From Cellulomonas flavigena DSM 20109 (GTDB taxonomy: Bacteria; Actinomycetota; Actinomycetes; Actinomycetales; Cellulomonadaceae), in the NCBI RefSeq assembly GCF_000092865.1, contig NC_014151.1, forward strand, positions 1,674,001 to 1,738,000: DNA of 64,000 nucleotides. The letters run 5' to 3'. The position numbers and the translations under genes were made by a program. Below are positions 37,958 to 47,599 of this stretch, in pieces (the first letter of the stretch is position 1; every line of letters begins with the position of its first letter). A model generated the notes under the pieces. The model did no database searches. It had not been told where the DNA came from and saw nothing but the letters and a program-made list of their open reading frames with translations.

Positions 37958-40900
37958 TCACGACGCCTGCAGGCGCAGGCCGCGCGGGGTCGTGAGGAAG
38001 CCGGCGGCGGTCAGCGCGACGGCTGCCGGCGAGGACAGCACGTCCGACGAGAGCACCTGGGCGCCGTCGATGCGCTCGACCGTGAGACGACCGGCGCGGC
38101 GGGCGCGCGTGGTGGTCACCAGGGCCCCCGCGGCGGCAGCGAGCACCGCCGGGTCCTGCGAGAACGTCAGCAGCGTGCGGCCGCCACGCTCGAGGTACAG
38201 CGCGAGGGCACCGTCGACGAGCGCGACGAGCGCGCCCGCCTTCCGCCCCGGCCGGTGACCGCTCCCGTCGCGGCCGGGCGGCGGGTCGGGCCACGCGAGC
38301 GCGGCGCCGTACGGGTTCGCCGGGTCGGTCGCGGCCAGCACGACGACCCACGGCTGGTCCCGCGACGACGACCGGCCCGGTGCGGTGCCGGACCACGTGC
38401 CGGGACCGCTCGGCGCGCCCCACGCGGGTGCGGGCACGTCCTGCCACGGCAGGTGGGGCCCGGCGGTGGGAGAGTCGTGTCGGTCGGCCGCACGCTCGCG
38501 CGCCCGGTCGACGACCTCCGCGTCCGCCCGCAGCTGGTCCACGGCACCCGGCAACGCGAACTGCGAGCCCCCGAGCCGTTCGACGAAGTACCCGCGCCGC
38601 ACCTGCCCGGACTGCTCGAGCGCCGCGAGCACGCGGTACACGTCCGCGAACCGGCCGCCGATGCCCTCGGCCGGGGCGACCGCGCGCGTGAGCACGCCGT
38701 GCCGGTCGAGGAGCTGGGCGGCGAGCGCGTGCGCCCGCACCGTCGGGTCCGGCTCGCGCGCCGGCAGCAGCGACCAGCGGCCGGCCCCGGGCCCCGACGC
38801 GGTGCCCGTGGCCCGTGCGGCCGCGGCGTCGCGCACGGACGGCGGCACGCCGAGCCGCCCGCCCGCACGCAGGCCGAGACGCGGGCGCACCGGGCGGCCG
38901 CGCGCAGGGGCGGTACGCGTGCGGTGCGCGGTCGGCCCGGCGGCGAGCCAGGCCCGCAGCGGACCGAGACCGTCGTTGGTGACGCGGCCGGCCCACACGA
39001 GGTCCCACAGGGCCTCCAGCACGGCCGCCGCACCGGGCGGTGCGTCCTCGTCGAGCCAGACGGCCGCCACGCGGTCCACGAGCGCGCCGAGGAACCACGC
39101 CCCGCCGCCCTCGAGGGACGAGAGCACGGCCCGGTGCACGCGGTCGGACGCGCTCGCCTCGGGGTCGTCGAGGTCCGGCACCGGCGCGAGCGTGAGGTCG
39201 GCGACGCCCGCCGGGTGCAGCGAGACCAGGCCGTCGTGCCCCGCCAGCGGTGCGTGACCCGCCCACAGCACCTCGCCGGCCGACGTGAGCTCGTCGAGCA
39301 TCGCCGGGACGTAGTCGGGCACGCGAGCGGGCAGCACGTGGGACTCGAGCGCCGACGCCGGTACGGCGAACCCGGCGAGCTGCTCGACCGCGCGCGCGAC
39401 CGCGTCGACACCGCGCAGCCCGCTCGCACGCCGTCCCACGCCCTGCACGCCCTGCCACTGCGGGAGGAACACGCCGAGAGCCTGTGGGTCGACCGGCTCG
39501 ACCTGGGCGCGCAGCGCGGCAAGCGAGCGCTGCCGCAGCCGCCGCAGCACGTCGGCGTCGCAGAACTCGTCGCCCGTGCCGCCCAGCACGTCGGGCCGCA
39601 GACGGCCCTGGACGAGGACGCGCGAGGCCTCCAGCCGGCGCAGCACCTCGGTGACGACGGCGACGCCGAGCCCGAACCGGGTGGCCGCCTGCGCCGCGGG
39701 GAACGGACCGCGCGTGCGGGCGTGGCGCCGCAGCAGGTCCGCCAGCGGGTCGGGGAGCACCTCGGTGAACACCTCGGGCACGCCCACGGGCAGCGCCACG
39801 CCGAGCGCGTCGCGCAGCCGCCCGGCGTCCTCCACGGCTGCCCACTGCTCCGCGCGGTCGGCCGGCACGCCCCCCAGGCGCACGCGGATCGCGCGCCGGG
39901 CGGACTCCAGCTCCGCGAGCCAGGCGGGCACCTCGTCGCGCACCTCGGGTCGCGTGCGGGCCTCGACCTCGGCGGTCGGCAGCGGGCCGTGCCGACGCAG
40001 CACGTCAGCCACCTGCTCGAGCGTGCCGGCCTGCCGGTCGGGCGCCGTCCCCGCGAGCTCGGCCTCGGTGCGCTGCACGGCCTCGGGGTCGAGCAGGTCC
40101 GCGAGCTGCGACTCGCCGCCGGTGCCGAGCAGCTCCGCGAGCAGCGTCGGGTCGAGGGTGAGGGCTGCCGCGCGGCGCTCGGCGAGCGGAGCGTCGCCCT
40201 CGTACAGGAACTGTGCGGTGTACCCGAACAGCAGCGACTGCGCGAAGGGTGAGGGGTGCGCGGTCGTCACCTCGACGACGCGCACGCGCCCGGCACCCAC
40301 GTCGCGCATGAGGCCGGTGAGCGCCTCGGTGTCGAAGTCGTCCTGCAGGCACTCGCGCACCGCCTCGAGCAGGATCGGGAAGTCCGGGTAGCGCGACGCG
40401 ACCTCGAGCAGCTGGGCCGCGCGCTGACGCTGCTGCCACAGCGGCTGCCGGCGGTCCGGACGGCGCCGGGGGAGCAGCAGCGCCCGGCCGGCGGCCTCGC
40501 GGAACCGCGCCGCGAACATCGCGGACGCCCCGAGCTCGTCGCGCACGGCCGGCAGCACCTCGTCCGGGTCGAGCAGCAGGTCCTCGAGCGACAACCGCGG
40601 TCCGGCGTCGGCACCCGCGTCGTCGCCCCACGTGCCGTCGGCCGCGCCGTCGAGCACGTCGGGCAGGCGCAGCACGATGCCGTCGTCGGCGTGCATGGCG
40701 GCCGCGTCGACGCCGTACCGCTCGCGCAGGCGCGCCGCCAGGACGAGCGCCCACGGCGCGTGCACCCGCGCGCCGTACGGGGAGTGCAGCACGATGCGCC
40801 AGTCGCCGAGCTCGTCACGGAAGCGCTCGACCACGACCACGCGGTCGCTCGGCACCTGACCCGTCGCCTCCTGCTGGTCACGCAGGTAGGCCAGCAGGTT

Positions 40901-43042
40901 GTCGGCGGCCCACGGGTCGAGGCCCGCCTGCTCCGCGCGCTCGCGCGCCCCGTCGTCGGGCAGTGCGGCGAGCTCGCGCACCCACGCGCCCAGCGCCCGG
41001 CCGAGCTCGGCGGGGCGCCCGGGTGCGTCGCCCTTCCAGAACGGCAGCCGGCCGGGTACACCCGGCGCCGGGGTCACGAGCACGCGGTCGGGCGTGATGT
41101 CCTCGATGCGCCACGTGCTCGACCCCAGGGTGAACGTGTCGCCGACGCGGGACTCGTAGACCATCTCCTCGTCGAGCTCGCCGACGCGCTTGCCGCCGCG
41201 CACCCGACCACCCGTCCGCTCGGCGTCCGCCGGCACGTCGCTGGTCCCGGCGTCGCCCGCGAGGAACACGCCGAACAGCCCACGGTCCGGGATCGTGCCG
41301 CCGCTCGTCACCGCGAGGCGCAACGCGCCCGGGCGCCCCGAGACCACGTCGGCGACCCGGTCCCACACGACGCGCGGCCGCAGCTCGGCGAAGTCCTCCG
41401 ACGGGTAGCGGCCGGCGAGCATGTCGAGCACCGCGTGCAGCGTCGCGTCGCCCAGCGTCGCGAACGGCGCCGCACGACGCACGACTCGCGCGAGGTCGTC
41501 CACCGGCCAGTCGTCGACCGCGGCCATCGCCACGAGCTGCTGCGCGAGCACGTCGAGGGGGGTGGTGGGGACCGCGAGGGCCTCGAGCTCACCCGTGCGC
41601 ATGCGTTGCGCGGTCACGGCCGCCGCGACGAGCTCGCCGCGGTACGTGGGGAACACGACACCGCGCGACACCGCACCGACCTGGTGCCCCGCGCGCCCGA
41701 CGCGCTGCAACCCGCTGGCCACCGACGGCGGCGCGCCCACCTGCACGACGAGGTCGAGCGCGCCCATGTCGATCCCGAGCTCGAGCGAGCTCGTCGCGAC
41801 CACGGCGGGCAGCCGGCCTGCCTTGAGCTCGGACTCGGTCCGGGTGCGCTCGGCGCGGCTCATCGAGCCGTGGTGCGCCCGCGCCACGATCGTCGAGGCG
41901 TCGCGCGTGTCGACGCCCGCCGACGTGCCGGACTGCCCCGGGGCGGCCGCCGGCTGCGCCGCGCCCGGGTCGGGCACGTCCCCGCCCCGCCGTTCGGCCC
42001 ACACCTCGTTGATGCGCGCGGTGAGCCGCTCGGCGCCGCGGCGCGAGTTGGTGAAGACCAGGGTCGAGCGGTGCTCCGCGACGAGGTCGACCACGCGCTC
42101 CTCGACGTGCGGCCAGATCGACGTGCGCGGCGGTGAGGGGACGGGCTCGAGCGGGGCCGCACCGGGTGCCGGCGCGCCGAAGCCCGCGAGGTCGGGGTCG
42201 ATCCCGGGTCCGCCGTACCGGTCGACCGTGCCGGGCGTGGTCCCGCTCGCACCCGGGCGTGCGGCCGCGGCGAGGTCGCCCAGGTCCGGCACCGGCACGA
42301 CGACCTGCACGTCGATGACCTTCTGCGACGGCGGCTGCACGACCACGACCTGCCGGCCGCCCTCGGCCGGCGGGCGGGCGCCGCCGAGGAACGACGCCAC
42401 CGCGTCGACCGGTCGCACCGTGGCGGAGAGGCCGACGCGCTGCGCGGGCCCCGGTCCGCCCTCGGCCTCCAGCAGCGCGTCGAGCCGCTCGAGACTGAGC
42501 GCGAGGTGCGCACCGCGCTTCGTCGCGGCCACCGCGTGGATCTCGTCGACGATCACGGTCCGCACGCCCGCGAGTCCCCGGCGGGCCGCCGACGTCAGCA
42601 CGAGGTAGAGCGACTCGGGCGTCGTGATGAGCACGTCGGGCGGCGAGGTCGCGAACGCCCGCCGCTCGGCCGGGGGTGTGTCACCCGTGCGGATCCCGAC
42701 CGTGACCTCCGGCAGCGCGCGCCCCAGGCGCGTCGCGGCCTGCCGGACGCCGACCAGCGGCGAGCGCAGGTTGCGTTCCACGTCCGTGGCCAGCGCCTTC
42801 AGGGGCGAGACGTACACCACGCGGCACCGTTGCGTCGGGTCCGCCGGAGCCTCACCCGTCAGCAGCCCGTCGAGCGCCCAGAGGAACGCGGCGAGCGTCT
42901 TGCCCGACCCGGTCGGGGCCACGACCAGTGCGTGGTCCCCGCCGGACACGGCCTCCCACGCCCCCGTCTGCGCCGCCGTGGGCGCCGCGAAGGCACCGGT
43001 GAACCACGCCCGGGTCGGGTCGGAGAAGCGGTCGAGCACCAC
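37958..43042 (-). CDS. lhr: Lhr-type ATP-dependent DNA helicase
   Basis: Very large superfamily-2 helicase, 1,694 residues, somewhat longer than the roughly 1,500 usual for Lhr. The N-terminal core has Walker A APTGSGKT (residues 42-49), YVSPLKALATDV, TPESLYL, the DEIH box, LSATVRP, and motif VI GLQRVGRAGHQVG. Long insertions rich in Pro and Gly lie between motifs. The rest is the winged-helix and Lhr C-terminal region (LTGLMRDVGAGRVRVVEVTTAHPSPFAQ, WLPGWQ-like FLPQWQGV, RFADVYRVLAALEQSGQVRRGYFVERLGGSQFALPG). Lhr acts in DNA repair in mycobacteria. Start is the GTG at 43042; the next codon is also GTG. Divergent from the DUF3046 gene. Confidence 0.93.
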   Translation of the reverse strand: MVLDRFSDPTRAWFTGAFAAPTAAQTGAWEAVSGGDHALVVAPTGSGKTLAAFLWALDGLLTGEAPADPTQRCRVVYVSPLKALATDVERNLRSPLVGVRQAATRLGRALPEVTVGIRTGDTPPAERRAFATSPPDVLITTPESLYLVLTSAARRGLAGVRTVIVDEIHAVAATKRGAHLALSLERLDALLEAEGGPGPAQRVGLSATVRPVDAVASFLGGARPPAEGGRQVVVVQPPSQKVIDVQVVVPVPDLGDLAAAARPGASGTTPGTVDRYGGPGIDPDLAGFGAPAPGAAPLEPVPSPPRTSIWPHVEERVVDLVAEHRSTLVFTNSRRGAERLTARINEVWAERRGGDVPDPGAAQPAAAPGQSGTSAGVDTRDASTIVARAHHGSMSRAERTRTESELKAGRLPAVVATSSLELGIDMGALDLVVQVGAPPSVASGLQRVGRAGHQVGAVSRGVVFPTYRGELVAAAVTAQRMRTGELEALAVPTTPLDVLAQQLVAMAAVDDWPVDDLARVVRRAAPFATLGDATLHAVLDMLAGRYPSEDFAELRPRVVWDRVADVVSGRPGALRLAVTSGGTIPDRGLFGVFLAGDAGTSDVPADAERTGGRVRGGKRVGELDEEMVYESRVGDTFTLGSSTWRIEDITPDRVLVTPAPGVPGRLPFWKGDAPGRPAELGRALGAWVRELAALPDDGARERAEQAGLDPWAADNLLAYLRDQQEATGQVPSDRVVVVERFRDELGDWRIVLHSPYGARVHAPWALVLAARLRERYGVDAAAMHADDGIVLRLPDVLDGAADGTWGDDAGADAGPRLSLEDLLLDPDEVLPAVRDELGASAMFAARFREAAGRALLLPRRRPDRRQPLWQQRQRAAQLLEVASRYPDFPILLEAVRECLQDDFDTEALTGLMRDVGAGRVRVVEVTTAHPSPFAQSLLFGYTAQFLYEGDAPLAERRAAALTLDPTLLAELLGTGGESQLADLLDPEAVQRTEAELAGTAPDRQAGTLEQVADVLRRHGPLPTAEVEARTRPEVRDEVPAWLAELESARRAIRVRLGGVPADRAEQWAAVEDAGRLRDALGVALPVGVPEVFTEVLPDPLADLLRRHARTRGPFPAAQAATRFGLGVAVVTEVLRRLEASRVLVQGRLRPDVLGGTGDEFCDADVLRRLRQRSLAALRAQVEPVDPQALGVFLPQWQGVQGVGRRASGLRGVDAVARAVEQLAGFAVPASALESHVLPARVPDYVPAMLDELTSAGEVLWAGHAPLAGHDGLVSLHPAGVADLTLAPVPDLDDPEASASDRVHRAVLSSLEGGGAWFLGALVDRVAAVWLDEDAPPGAAAVLEALWDLVWAGRVTNDGLGPLRAWLAAGPTAHRTRTAPARGRPVRPRLGLRAGGRLGVPPSVRDAAAARATGTASGPGAGRWSLLPAREPDPTVRAHALAAQLLDRHGVLTRAVAPAEGIGGRFADVYRVLAALEQSGQVRRGYFVERLGGSQFALPGAVDQLRADAEVVDRARERAADRHDSPTAGPHLPWQDVPAPAWGAPSGPGTWSGTAPGRSSSRDQPWVVVLAATDPANPYGAALAWPDPPPGRDGSGHRPGRKAGALVALVDGALALYLERGGRTLLTFSQDPAVLAAAAGALVTTTRARRAGRLTVERIDGAQVLSSDVLSSPAAVALTAAGFLTTPRGLRLQAS

Positions 43043-43107
43043 CGGGCCATTGTGGTGGCAGGGTCCGACACGCGCGCGGTGCCGGCCGGCGGTGGCAGGC
43101 TGGTGCC

Positions 43108-43350
43108 GTGAGGAACCGCGAGCTCGCCGACCTGGTCGCCGACGTGCTGGGCCCCGTCGAGGGCCGCCACCTGCTCGAGGAGCTCGTGCTGGACGCGCTC
43201 GGCGACCGCACGGGTGCGCAGGCGCTCGCCGCGGGCGTCGAGCCGCGTGACGTGTGGCACGCGCTGTGCGACGCGCTCGGCATCCCCGAGAAGGCCCGGT
43301 GGGGGACCGACCAGCACCGCCAGGCGCCGCCGCGGGCCGCCGGGCGCTGA
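43108..43350 (+). CDS. DUF3046 family protein
   Basis: An 80-residue conserved actinobacterial protein of unknown function. It carries the family hallmarks: LVADVLGPVEGRHLLEELVLDALGDRTGAQALAAGVEPRDVWHALCDALGIPEKARWG. The family is usually found near recA, as here. The GTG start lies 6 nt after CAGGCT, an imperfect leaderless -10. The next gene begins 4 bp after its stop, so an operon is likely. Confidence 0.85.
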   Translation: MRNRELADLVADVLGPVEGRHLLEELVLDALGDRTGAQALAAGVEPRDVWHALCDALGIPEKARWGTDQHRQAPPRAAGR

Positions 43351-43354
43351 GGCC

Positions 43355-45529
43355 GTGCCCGGCCACGGTCCCGCGTCCGACGGCGTGCCCGCGCCGGACC
43401 GTCCCGACCGCGCGCGCTGGCGGCCCCGCGCCGTCGACGTCGCCGACGCGCTGGTCGCGCTCGCGCTGAACGCGCTGGGCCTGGGCGCGGCGATCGCGCT
43501 CGTCGACGGCGTCAGCCTCACCGCGGCGTGGGCCGTGCCGCTCGTGGCGCTCGCGGTAGGCCTCGGCGACCTCGTGCTGCGCGCACCGCTGCGCCTGCTC
43601 GCGGCGGTCGCGGGCGTCGGTGGCGCGTTCGTCGCAGGCGTCGGCGCGCAGGTGCTCGTCACGTGGGCGGCCCTGGCCGTGGTGCCGGGAGTCGCGCTGC
43701 GGTCGGCCTGGTCGGTCCTGTGGGTCCTGCTGCTCACGGCCGTCGTCATGGCCGCCGGTCGCTGGGTGTGGGGCTCGAGCGACAACGAGTACGTCGTCGC
43801 CGACGTGGTGCGGCGGGCGCGGCGCTGCGCCCCCACGGCAGCGGGTCCGCGCCCCCCGGGTCTGCTCGTCGTGCAGCTCGACGGTGTGGCCGCACCCGTG
43901 CTCGAGCAGGCCGTCGACGCCGGCCTCGTGCCGACCATGCAGCGCTGGGTCGACGAGGGCACGCACCGCCTCGACGCCTGGTGGTCCGGCGTGCCGTCGA
44001 CGACGCCCGCGGCGCACGCCGGGATCCTGCACGGTGCGGCGGACCGTATCCCGGCGTTCCGGTGGTGGGACCGGGAGCTGGGGCGGCTCGTCGTCACCAA
44101 CCACCCGGACGACGCGGCGCTGGTCGAGGAGCGGCTCAGCGACGGCAGAGGGCTCCTGGCGGGCGGCGGGGCCGCGGTCGCCACGATGTTCTCGGGCGAC
44201 GCGTCGGACGCCTACCTCGTGATGAGCCGCGGCCGGCGCCACGGCCTGGGGCCCGGGCGGGGGTACGTGCGGGTGTTCGCGCGTCCGTTCGTCCTCGCGC
44301 GCGGCGTGACGCTCGCGGTCGGGGAGGTCGTCAAGGAGCTGTACCAGGCCCGCCGCCAGAGCGTGCACGAGGTGCTCCCGCGCGTGCCGCGCGGGGGCTG
44401 GTACGTGCTCCTGCGCGCCGTGACCAACGTGCTGCTGCGCGACCTCGCGACGGCGCTCGTGGCCGAGGCGCTCGTCCGTGGGCACCCGACCGTGTTCGTG
44501 GACCTCGTCGACTACGACGAGATCGCGCACCACGCGGGTCCCACGCGGCCCGAGTCCCTGCGGGCGCTCGAGGGGCTCGACCAGGTGCTGCGCGTGCTCG
44601 AGCAGGTCGCCCGGGTCGCGCCGCGCGACTACGACGTCGTCGTGCTCTCGGACCACGGCCAGGCGCTCGGTGCCACGTTCGAGCAGGTCGAGGGTCGCTC
44701 CCTGCTGGACACCGTGCGCTCGCTCATGGCCGGCCCCGCGGGTGGGGCGCGCGTCGAGGGCGTCGAGAGCGCCGACGGTGAGGACTGGGGACCCGTGAAC
44801 GCCCTGCTCACGAGCCTGCTGGGGCGGCCCGGCGACCGCGTGGTGCTCGGTCCCGACGCCGCGGGCGAGCACCGGCGTGGACGCCCGCGCCGCGAGGAGG
44901 GCGTGCCGCGCGTCCGGGAGCACGGCCGTGCGCAGGCGTCGCGTGGCGACCCGCCCGACGTGGTCGTCGTCGGCTCGGGCAACCTCGGGCTCGTCTGGTT
45001 CCCCGACGCCCCGCGGCGGCTGCACCTGGAGGACGTGCAGGAGCGTTGGCCCGGTCTGGTGCCCGGCCTCGCGGCCCGCCCGGCCGTCGGTGTCGTCGTC
45101 GCGGACTCGTCCGCGCACGGCCTGGTCGCGGTGGGACCGCGCGGCGTGCGGTTCCTCGAGGCGGGGGACGACGCCGTCGAGGGCGAGGACCCCCTGGCGC
45201 CGTACCCGGTCCGCGCGCTCGCCGACCTGCGGCGGGCCGCCCGGCTGCCGGACACCGGCGACCTGCTGCTCGTGTCCGCCGTGGGGCCGCGCGGGCAGGT
45301 CCACGCGTTCGAGGGGCAGGTCGGCTCGCACGGCGGGCTCGGCGGTGCGCAGAACGTCGCGTTCCTGCTGCACCCGACGTCGCTGGCGGTCGACGACGCC
45401 CGGTGCGAGGACGTCGACGGCCGGCGGGTGCTCGTGGGGCCCGACGCGGTGCACGCGCAGCTCGTCGCCTGGCTCGTCGAGCGCGGTGTGCGGGCCACGA
45501 GCACCGCGACCGTCGGGGAGGACGCGTGA
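43355..45529 (+). CDS. Holin-like membrane domain fused to an alkaline-phosphatase-superfamily domain
   Basis: A 724-residue two-part protein. Residues about 20-130 form four membrane helices like the mycobacterial four-helix holin family. From about 165 onward lies an alkaline phosphatase/phosphodiesterase-type domain: LLVVQLDGVAAPVLEQAVDAG (metal Asp), GVPSTTPAAHAGILHG (nucleophile Thr), YDEIAHHAG, VVLSDHGQALG and GSHGGLGGAQN provide the remaining metal ligands. Substrate is unknown. GTG start 4 bp after DUF3046; the MBL-fold gene overlaps its stop in GTGA. The catalytic residues appear complete, so an active enzyme is expected. Confidence 0.8.
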   Translation: MPGHGPASDGVPAPDRPDRARWRPRAVDVADALVALALNALGLGAAIALVDGVSLTAAWAVPLVALAVGLGDLVLRAPLRLLAAVAGVGGAFVAGVGAQVLVTWAALAVVPGVALRSAWSVLWVLLLTAVVMAAGRWVWGSSDNEYVVADVVRRARRCAPTAAGPRPPGLLVVQLDGVAAPVLEQAVDAGLVPTMQRWVDEGTHRLDAWWSGVPSTTPAAHAGILHGAADRIPAFRWWDRELGRLVVTNHPDDAALVEERLSDGRGLLAGGGAAVATMFSGDASDAYLVMSRGRRHGLGPGRGYVRVFARPFVLARGVTLAVGEVVKELYQARRQSVHEVLPRVPRGGWYVLLRAVTNVLLRDLATALVAEALVRGHPTVFVDLVDYDEIAHHAGPTRPESLRALEGLDQVLRVLEQVARVAPRDYDVVVLSDHGQALGATFEQVEGRSLLDTVRSLMAGPAGGARVEGVESADGEDWGPVNALLTSLLGRPGDRVVLGPDAAGEHRRGRPRREEGVPRVREHGRAQASRGDPPDVVVVGSGNLGLVWFPDAPRRLHLEDVQERWPGLVPGLAARPAVGVVVADSSAHGLVAVGPRGVRFLEAGDDAVEGEDPLAPYPVRALADLRRAARLPDTGDLLLVSAVGPRGQVHAFEGQVGSHGGLGGAQNVAFLLHPTSLAVDDARCEDVDGRRVLVGPDAVHAQLVAWLVERGVRATSTATVGEDA

Positions 45530-46326
45530 GCGTCCGGGTGCGGTGGCTCGGGCACGCGACGGCCGTCCTCGACGTGGCCGGCGTGCGGCTCGTGACCGAC
45601 CCTCTGCTGCGGCGCCACGCGGGCGTGCTGCGACGGCGCGGCGGGCGGGCTCCGCTCGCGTCGGACTGGCGCGGCGCGGACGTGGCACTCGTGTCGCACC
45701 TGCACCACGACCACGCCGAGGTCGGGTCGTTGCGCATGCTCGGCGACGTGCCGGTGCTCGCCGCGCCGTCGAGCGCGCACTGGCTGACCGCGCGCGGCCT
45801 GCGCGGGGTCGGGGTCGCGCCCGACGAGTGGCGCGCGGTTGCCGGGCGGGCGGGGGGTGAGGTGCGGGTCCGGACGGTCCCGGCCGAGCACGGCCACCGC
45901 CCGATGCCGCACCGGCCCAACGCCGCGACGGGGTTCGTGGTGCGGGGCGGCGGGCTGACGGTGTGGTTCGCCGGCGACACCGGTCCGTTCCCCGGGCTCG
46001 CGCACGTCCCCGACCTCGCCGGTGCCCCGGTCGACGTCGCGCTCGTCCCGGTCGGCGGGTGGGGGCCGCGCCTGTCGGGCGGGCACCTGGACCCGGTGGA
46101 GGCCGCGCGCGTGTGCGCGCTGGTCGGCGCGCGCGTCGCGGTGCCCGTGCACTGGGGGACGCTGCACGCGCCGGCGTCGCGGCGGCTGCCGCCGGGTTGG
46201 ATGGACCGTGCGGGGCGGGCGTTCGAGGCGGCCGTGCACCGGCTGGCCCCCGACGTCGAGGCGTGCGTGCTGGAGCCGGGGCGGGCTGCGACGGTGACGC
46301 CCGGCGGAAGGACCGCGCGCGTCTGA
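45526..46326 (+). CDS. MBL-fold hydrolase (UlaG-like)
   Basis: A 266-residue metallo-beta-lactamase-fold protein. VRWLGHATAVLDVAGVRLVTDPLL opens the fold and VSHLHHDHAEVGSLRML is a complete HxHxDH motif. FAGDTGPFPGL and PVHWGTLHAP give further metal ligands. Unlike the MBL gene at 27 kb, its metal site is canonical. Substrate is unknown. The start codon overlaps the stop of the phosphatase-type gene, so the two products are coupled. recA lies 227 bp downstream with its own SOS promoter. Confidence 0.85.
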   Translation: MSVRVRWLGHATAVLDVAGVRLVTDPLLRRHAGVLRRRGGRAPLASDWRGADVALVSHLHHDHAEVGSLRMLGDVPVLAAPSSAHWLTARGLRGVGVAPDEWRAVAGRAGGEVRVRTVPAEHGHRPMPHRPNAATGFVVRGGGLTVWFAGDTGPFPGLAHVPDLAGAPVDVALVPVGGWGPRLSGGHLDPVEAARVCALVGARVAVPVHWGTLHAPASRRLPPGWMDRAGRAFEAAVHRLAPDVEACVLEPGRAATVTPGGRTARV

Positions 46327-46363
46327 GGACCCGTGCGGCGCGTCGCGCGTGTCGTGCAGGTCT

Positions 46364-46377
46364 CGAACACGTGTTCG
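46364..46377. promoter_or_regulatory. LexA (SOS) box upstream of recA
   Basis: CGAACACGTGTTCG is a perfect CGAAC-N4-GTTCG palindrome, the LexA-binding consensus of Gram-positive bacteria. It ends two bases before the TACCGT -10 hexamer, so bound LexA would block the promoter. Confidence 0.93.
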
Positions 46378-46379
46378 GG

Positions 46380-46385
46380 TACCGT
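46380..46385 (+). promoter_or_regulatory. Putative -10 element of recA
   Basis: TACCGT directly after the SOS box. It would give a leader of about 160 nt before the recA ATG. No -35 hexamer is recognisable, as the LexA site occupies most of the spacer. Confidence 0.5.
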
Positions 46386-46553
46386 GGTCCACGGTGACAC
46401 GGTCGACCCGACCACAGCCCCGCCCGGCGGCCTGCCGGTCCACGGGTGCGGCGGGCGGCGCGACCGGATGTCGGTGGTCGGGCATAGCGTCACCGCGACA
46501 ACGACCAGCCCCCGCAGGCGCAGCGCGACGCTGCACGAGACACGAGGTGGACC

Positions 46554-47594
46554 ATGCCCGCTGCTCCGGACCGTTCCAAGGCCCTCGAGGCCGCACTCAG
46601 CCAGATCGACCGCCAGTTCGGCAAGGGCTCGGTCATGCGCCTGGGGGACGAGGGGCGCGCGCCCGTCGAGGTCATCCCCACGGGCTCCATCGCGCTCGAC
46701 GTGGCTCTCGGCATCGGTGGCCTGCCGCGCGGTCGCATCATCGAGGTGTACGGCCCGGAGTCGTCCGGCAAGACGACCGTCGCGCTGCACGCGGTGGCCA
46801 ACGCGCAGCGGGCCGGCGGCATCGCGGCGTTCATCGACGCCGAGCACGCCCTGGACCCCGAGTACGCCAAGAAGCTGGGGGTCGACACCGACGCGCTGCT
46901 CGTCTCGCAGCCGGACAACGGCGAGCAGGCGCTCGAGATCATGGACACGCTGATCCGTTCGGGCGCGATCGACATCATCGTCATCGACTCGGTCGCCGCG
47001 CTCGTGCCCAAGGCCGAGATCGAGGGCGAGATGGGTGACTCGCACGTCGGTCTACAGGCCCGCCTCATGTCCCAGGCGCTGCGCAAGATCACCGGTGCGC
47101 TCAACGCGTCGGGGACCACCGCGATCTTCATCAACCAGCTGCGCGAGAAGATCGGCGTGTTCTTCGGCAGCCCGGAGACCACCACCGGTGGCAAGGCGCT
47201 GAAGTTCTACGCCTCGGTCCGCATGGACATCCGCCGCATCGAGACCCTCAAGGAGGGCACCGAGCCGGTCGGCAACCGCACGCGCGTCAAGGTCGTGAAG
47301 AACAAGATGGCCCCGCCGTTCAAGCAGGCCGAGTTCGACATCCTCTACGGCGTCGGCATCTCCCGCGAGGGGTCGCTCATCGACATGGGCGTCGAGCACG
47401 GGTTCGTGCGCAAGTCCGGTGCGTGGTTCACGTACGAGGGCGACCAGCTGGGTCAGGGCAAGGAGAACGCGCGCAAGTTCCTGCGCGACAACCCGGACCT
47501 GGCCAACGAGCTGGACAAGAAGATCAAGGAGAAGCTCGGCATCGGGGCGAAGGTCGACGCACCCGCCGACGCCCCGGTCCCGGTCGACTTCTGA
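46554..47594 (+). CDS. recA: Recombinase RecA
   Basis: DNA strand-exchange protein and SOS co-protease, 346 residues. Walker A GPESSGKT at residues 67-74, Walker [27 protein letters not shown], the L1/L2 loops around [33 protein letters not shown], and the usual C-terminal domain. The sequence is continuous, with no intein, unlike recA of some mycobacteria. An SOS box precedes it and recX follows 5 bp after the stop. Confidence 0.98.
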   Translation: MPAAPDRSKALEAALSQIDRQFGKGSVMRLGDEGRAPVEVIPTGSIALDVALGIGGLPRGRIIEVYGPESSGKTTVALHAVANAQRAGGIAAFIDAEHALDPEYAKKLGVDTDALLVSQPDNGEQALEIMDTLIRSGAIDIIVIDSVAALVPKAEIEGEMGDSHVGLQARLMSQALRKITGALNASGTTAIFINQLREKIGVFFGSPETTTGGKALKFYASVRMDIRRIETLKEGTEPVGNRTRVKVVKNKMAPPFKQAEFDILYGVGISREGSLIDMGVEHGFVRKSGAWFTYEGDQLGQGKENARKFLRDNPDLANELDKKIKEKLGIGAKVDAPADAPVPVDF

Positions 47595-47599
47595 CCGGC

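Noticed and set aside
37406..40252. Long plus-strand open frame opposite lhr
   Set aside because: It is a compositional shadow; the minus strand carries the helicase motifs.
46554..47594. Possible intein in recA, known from some mycobacteria
   Set aside because: The protein is 346 residues and collinear with ordinary RecA.
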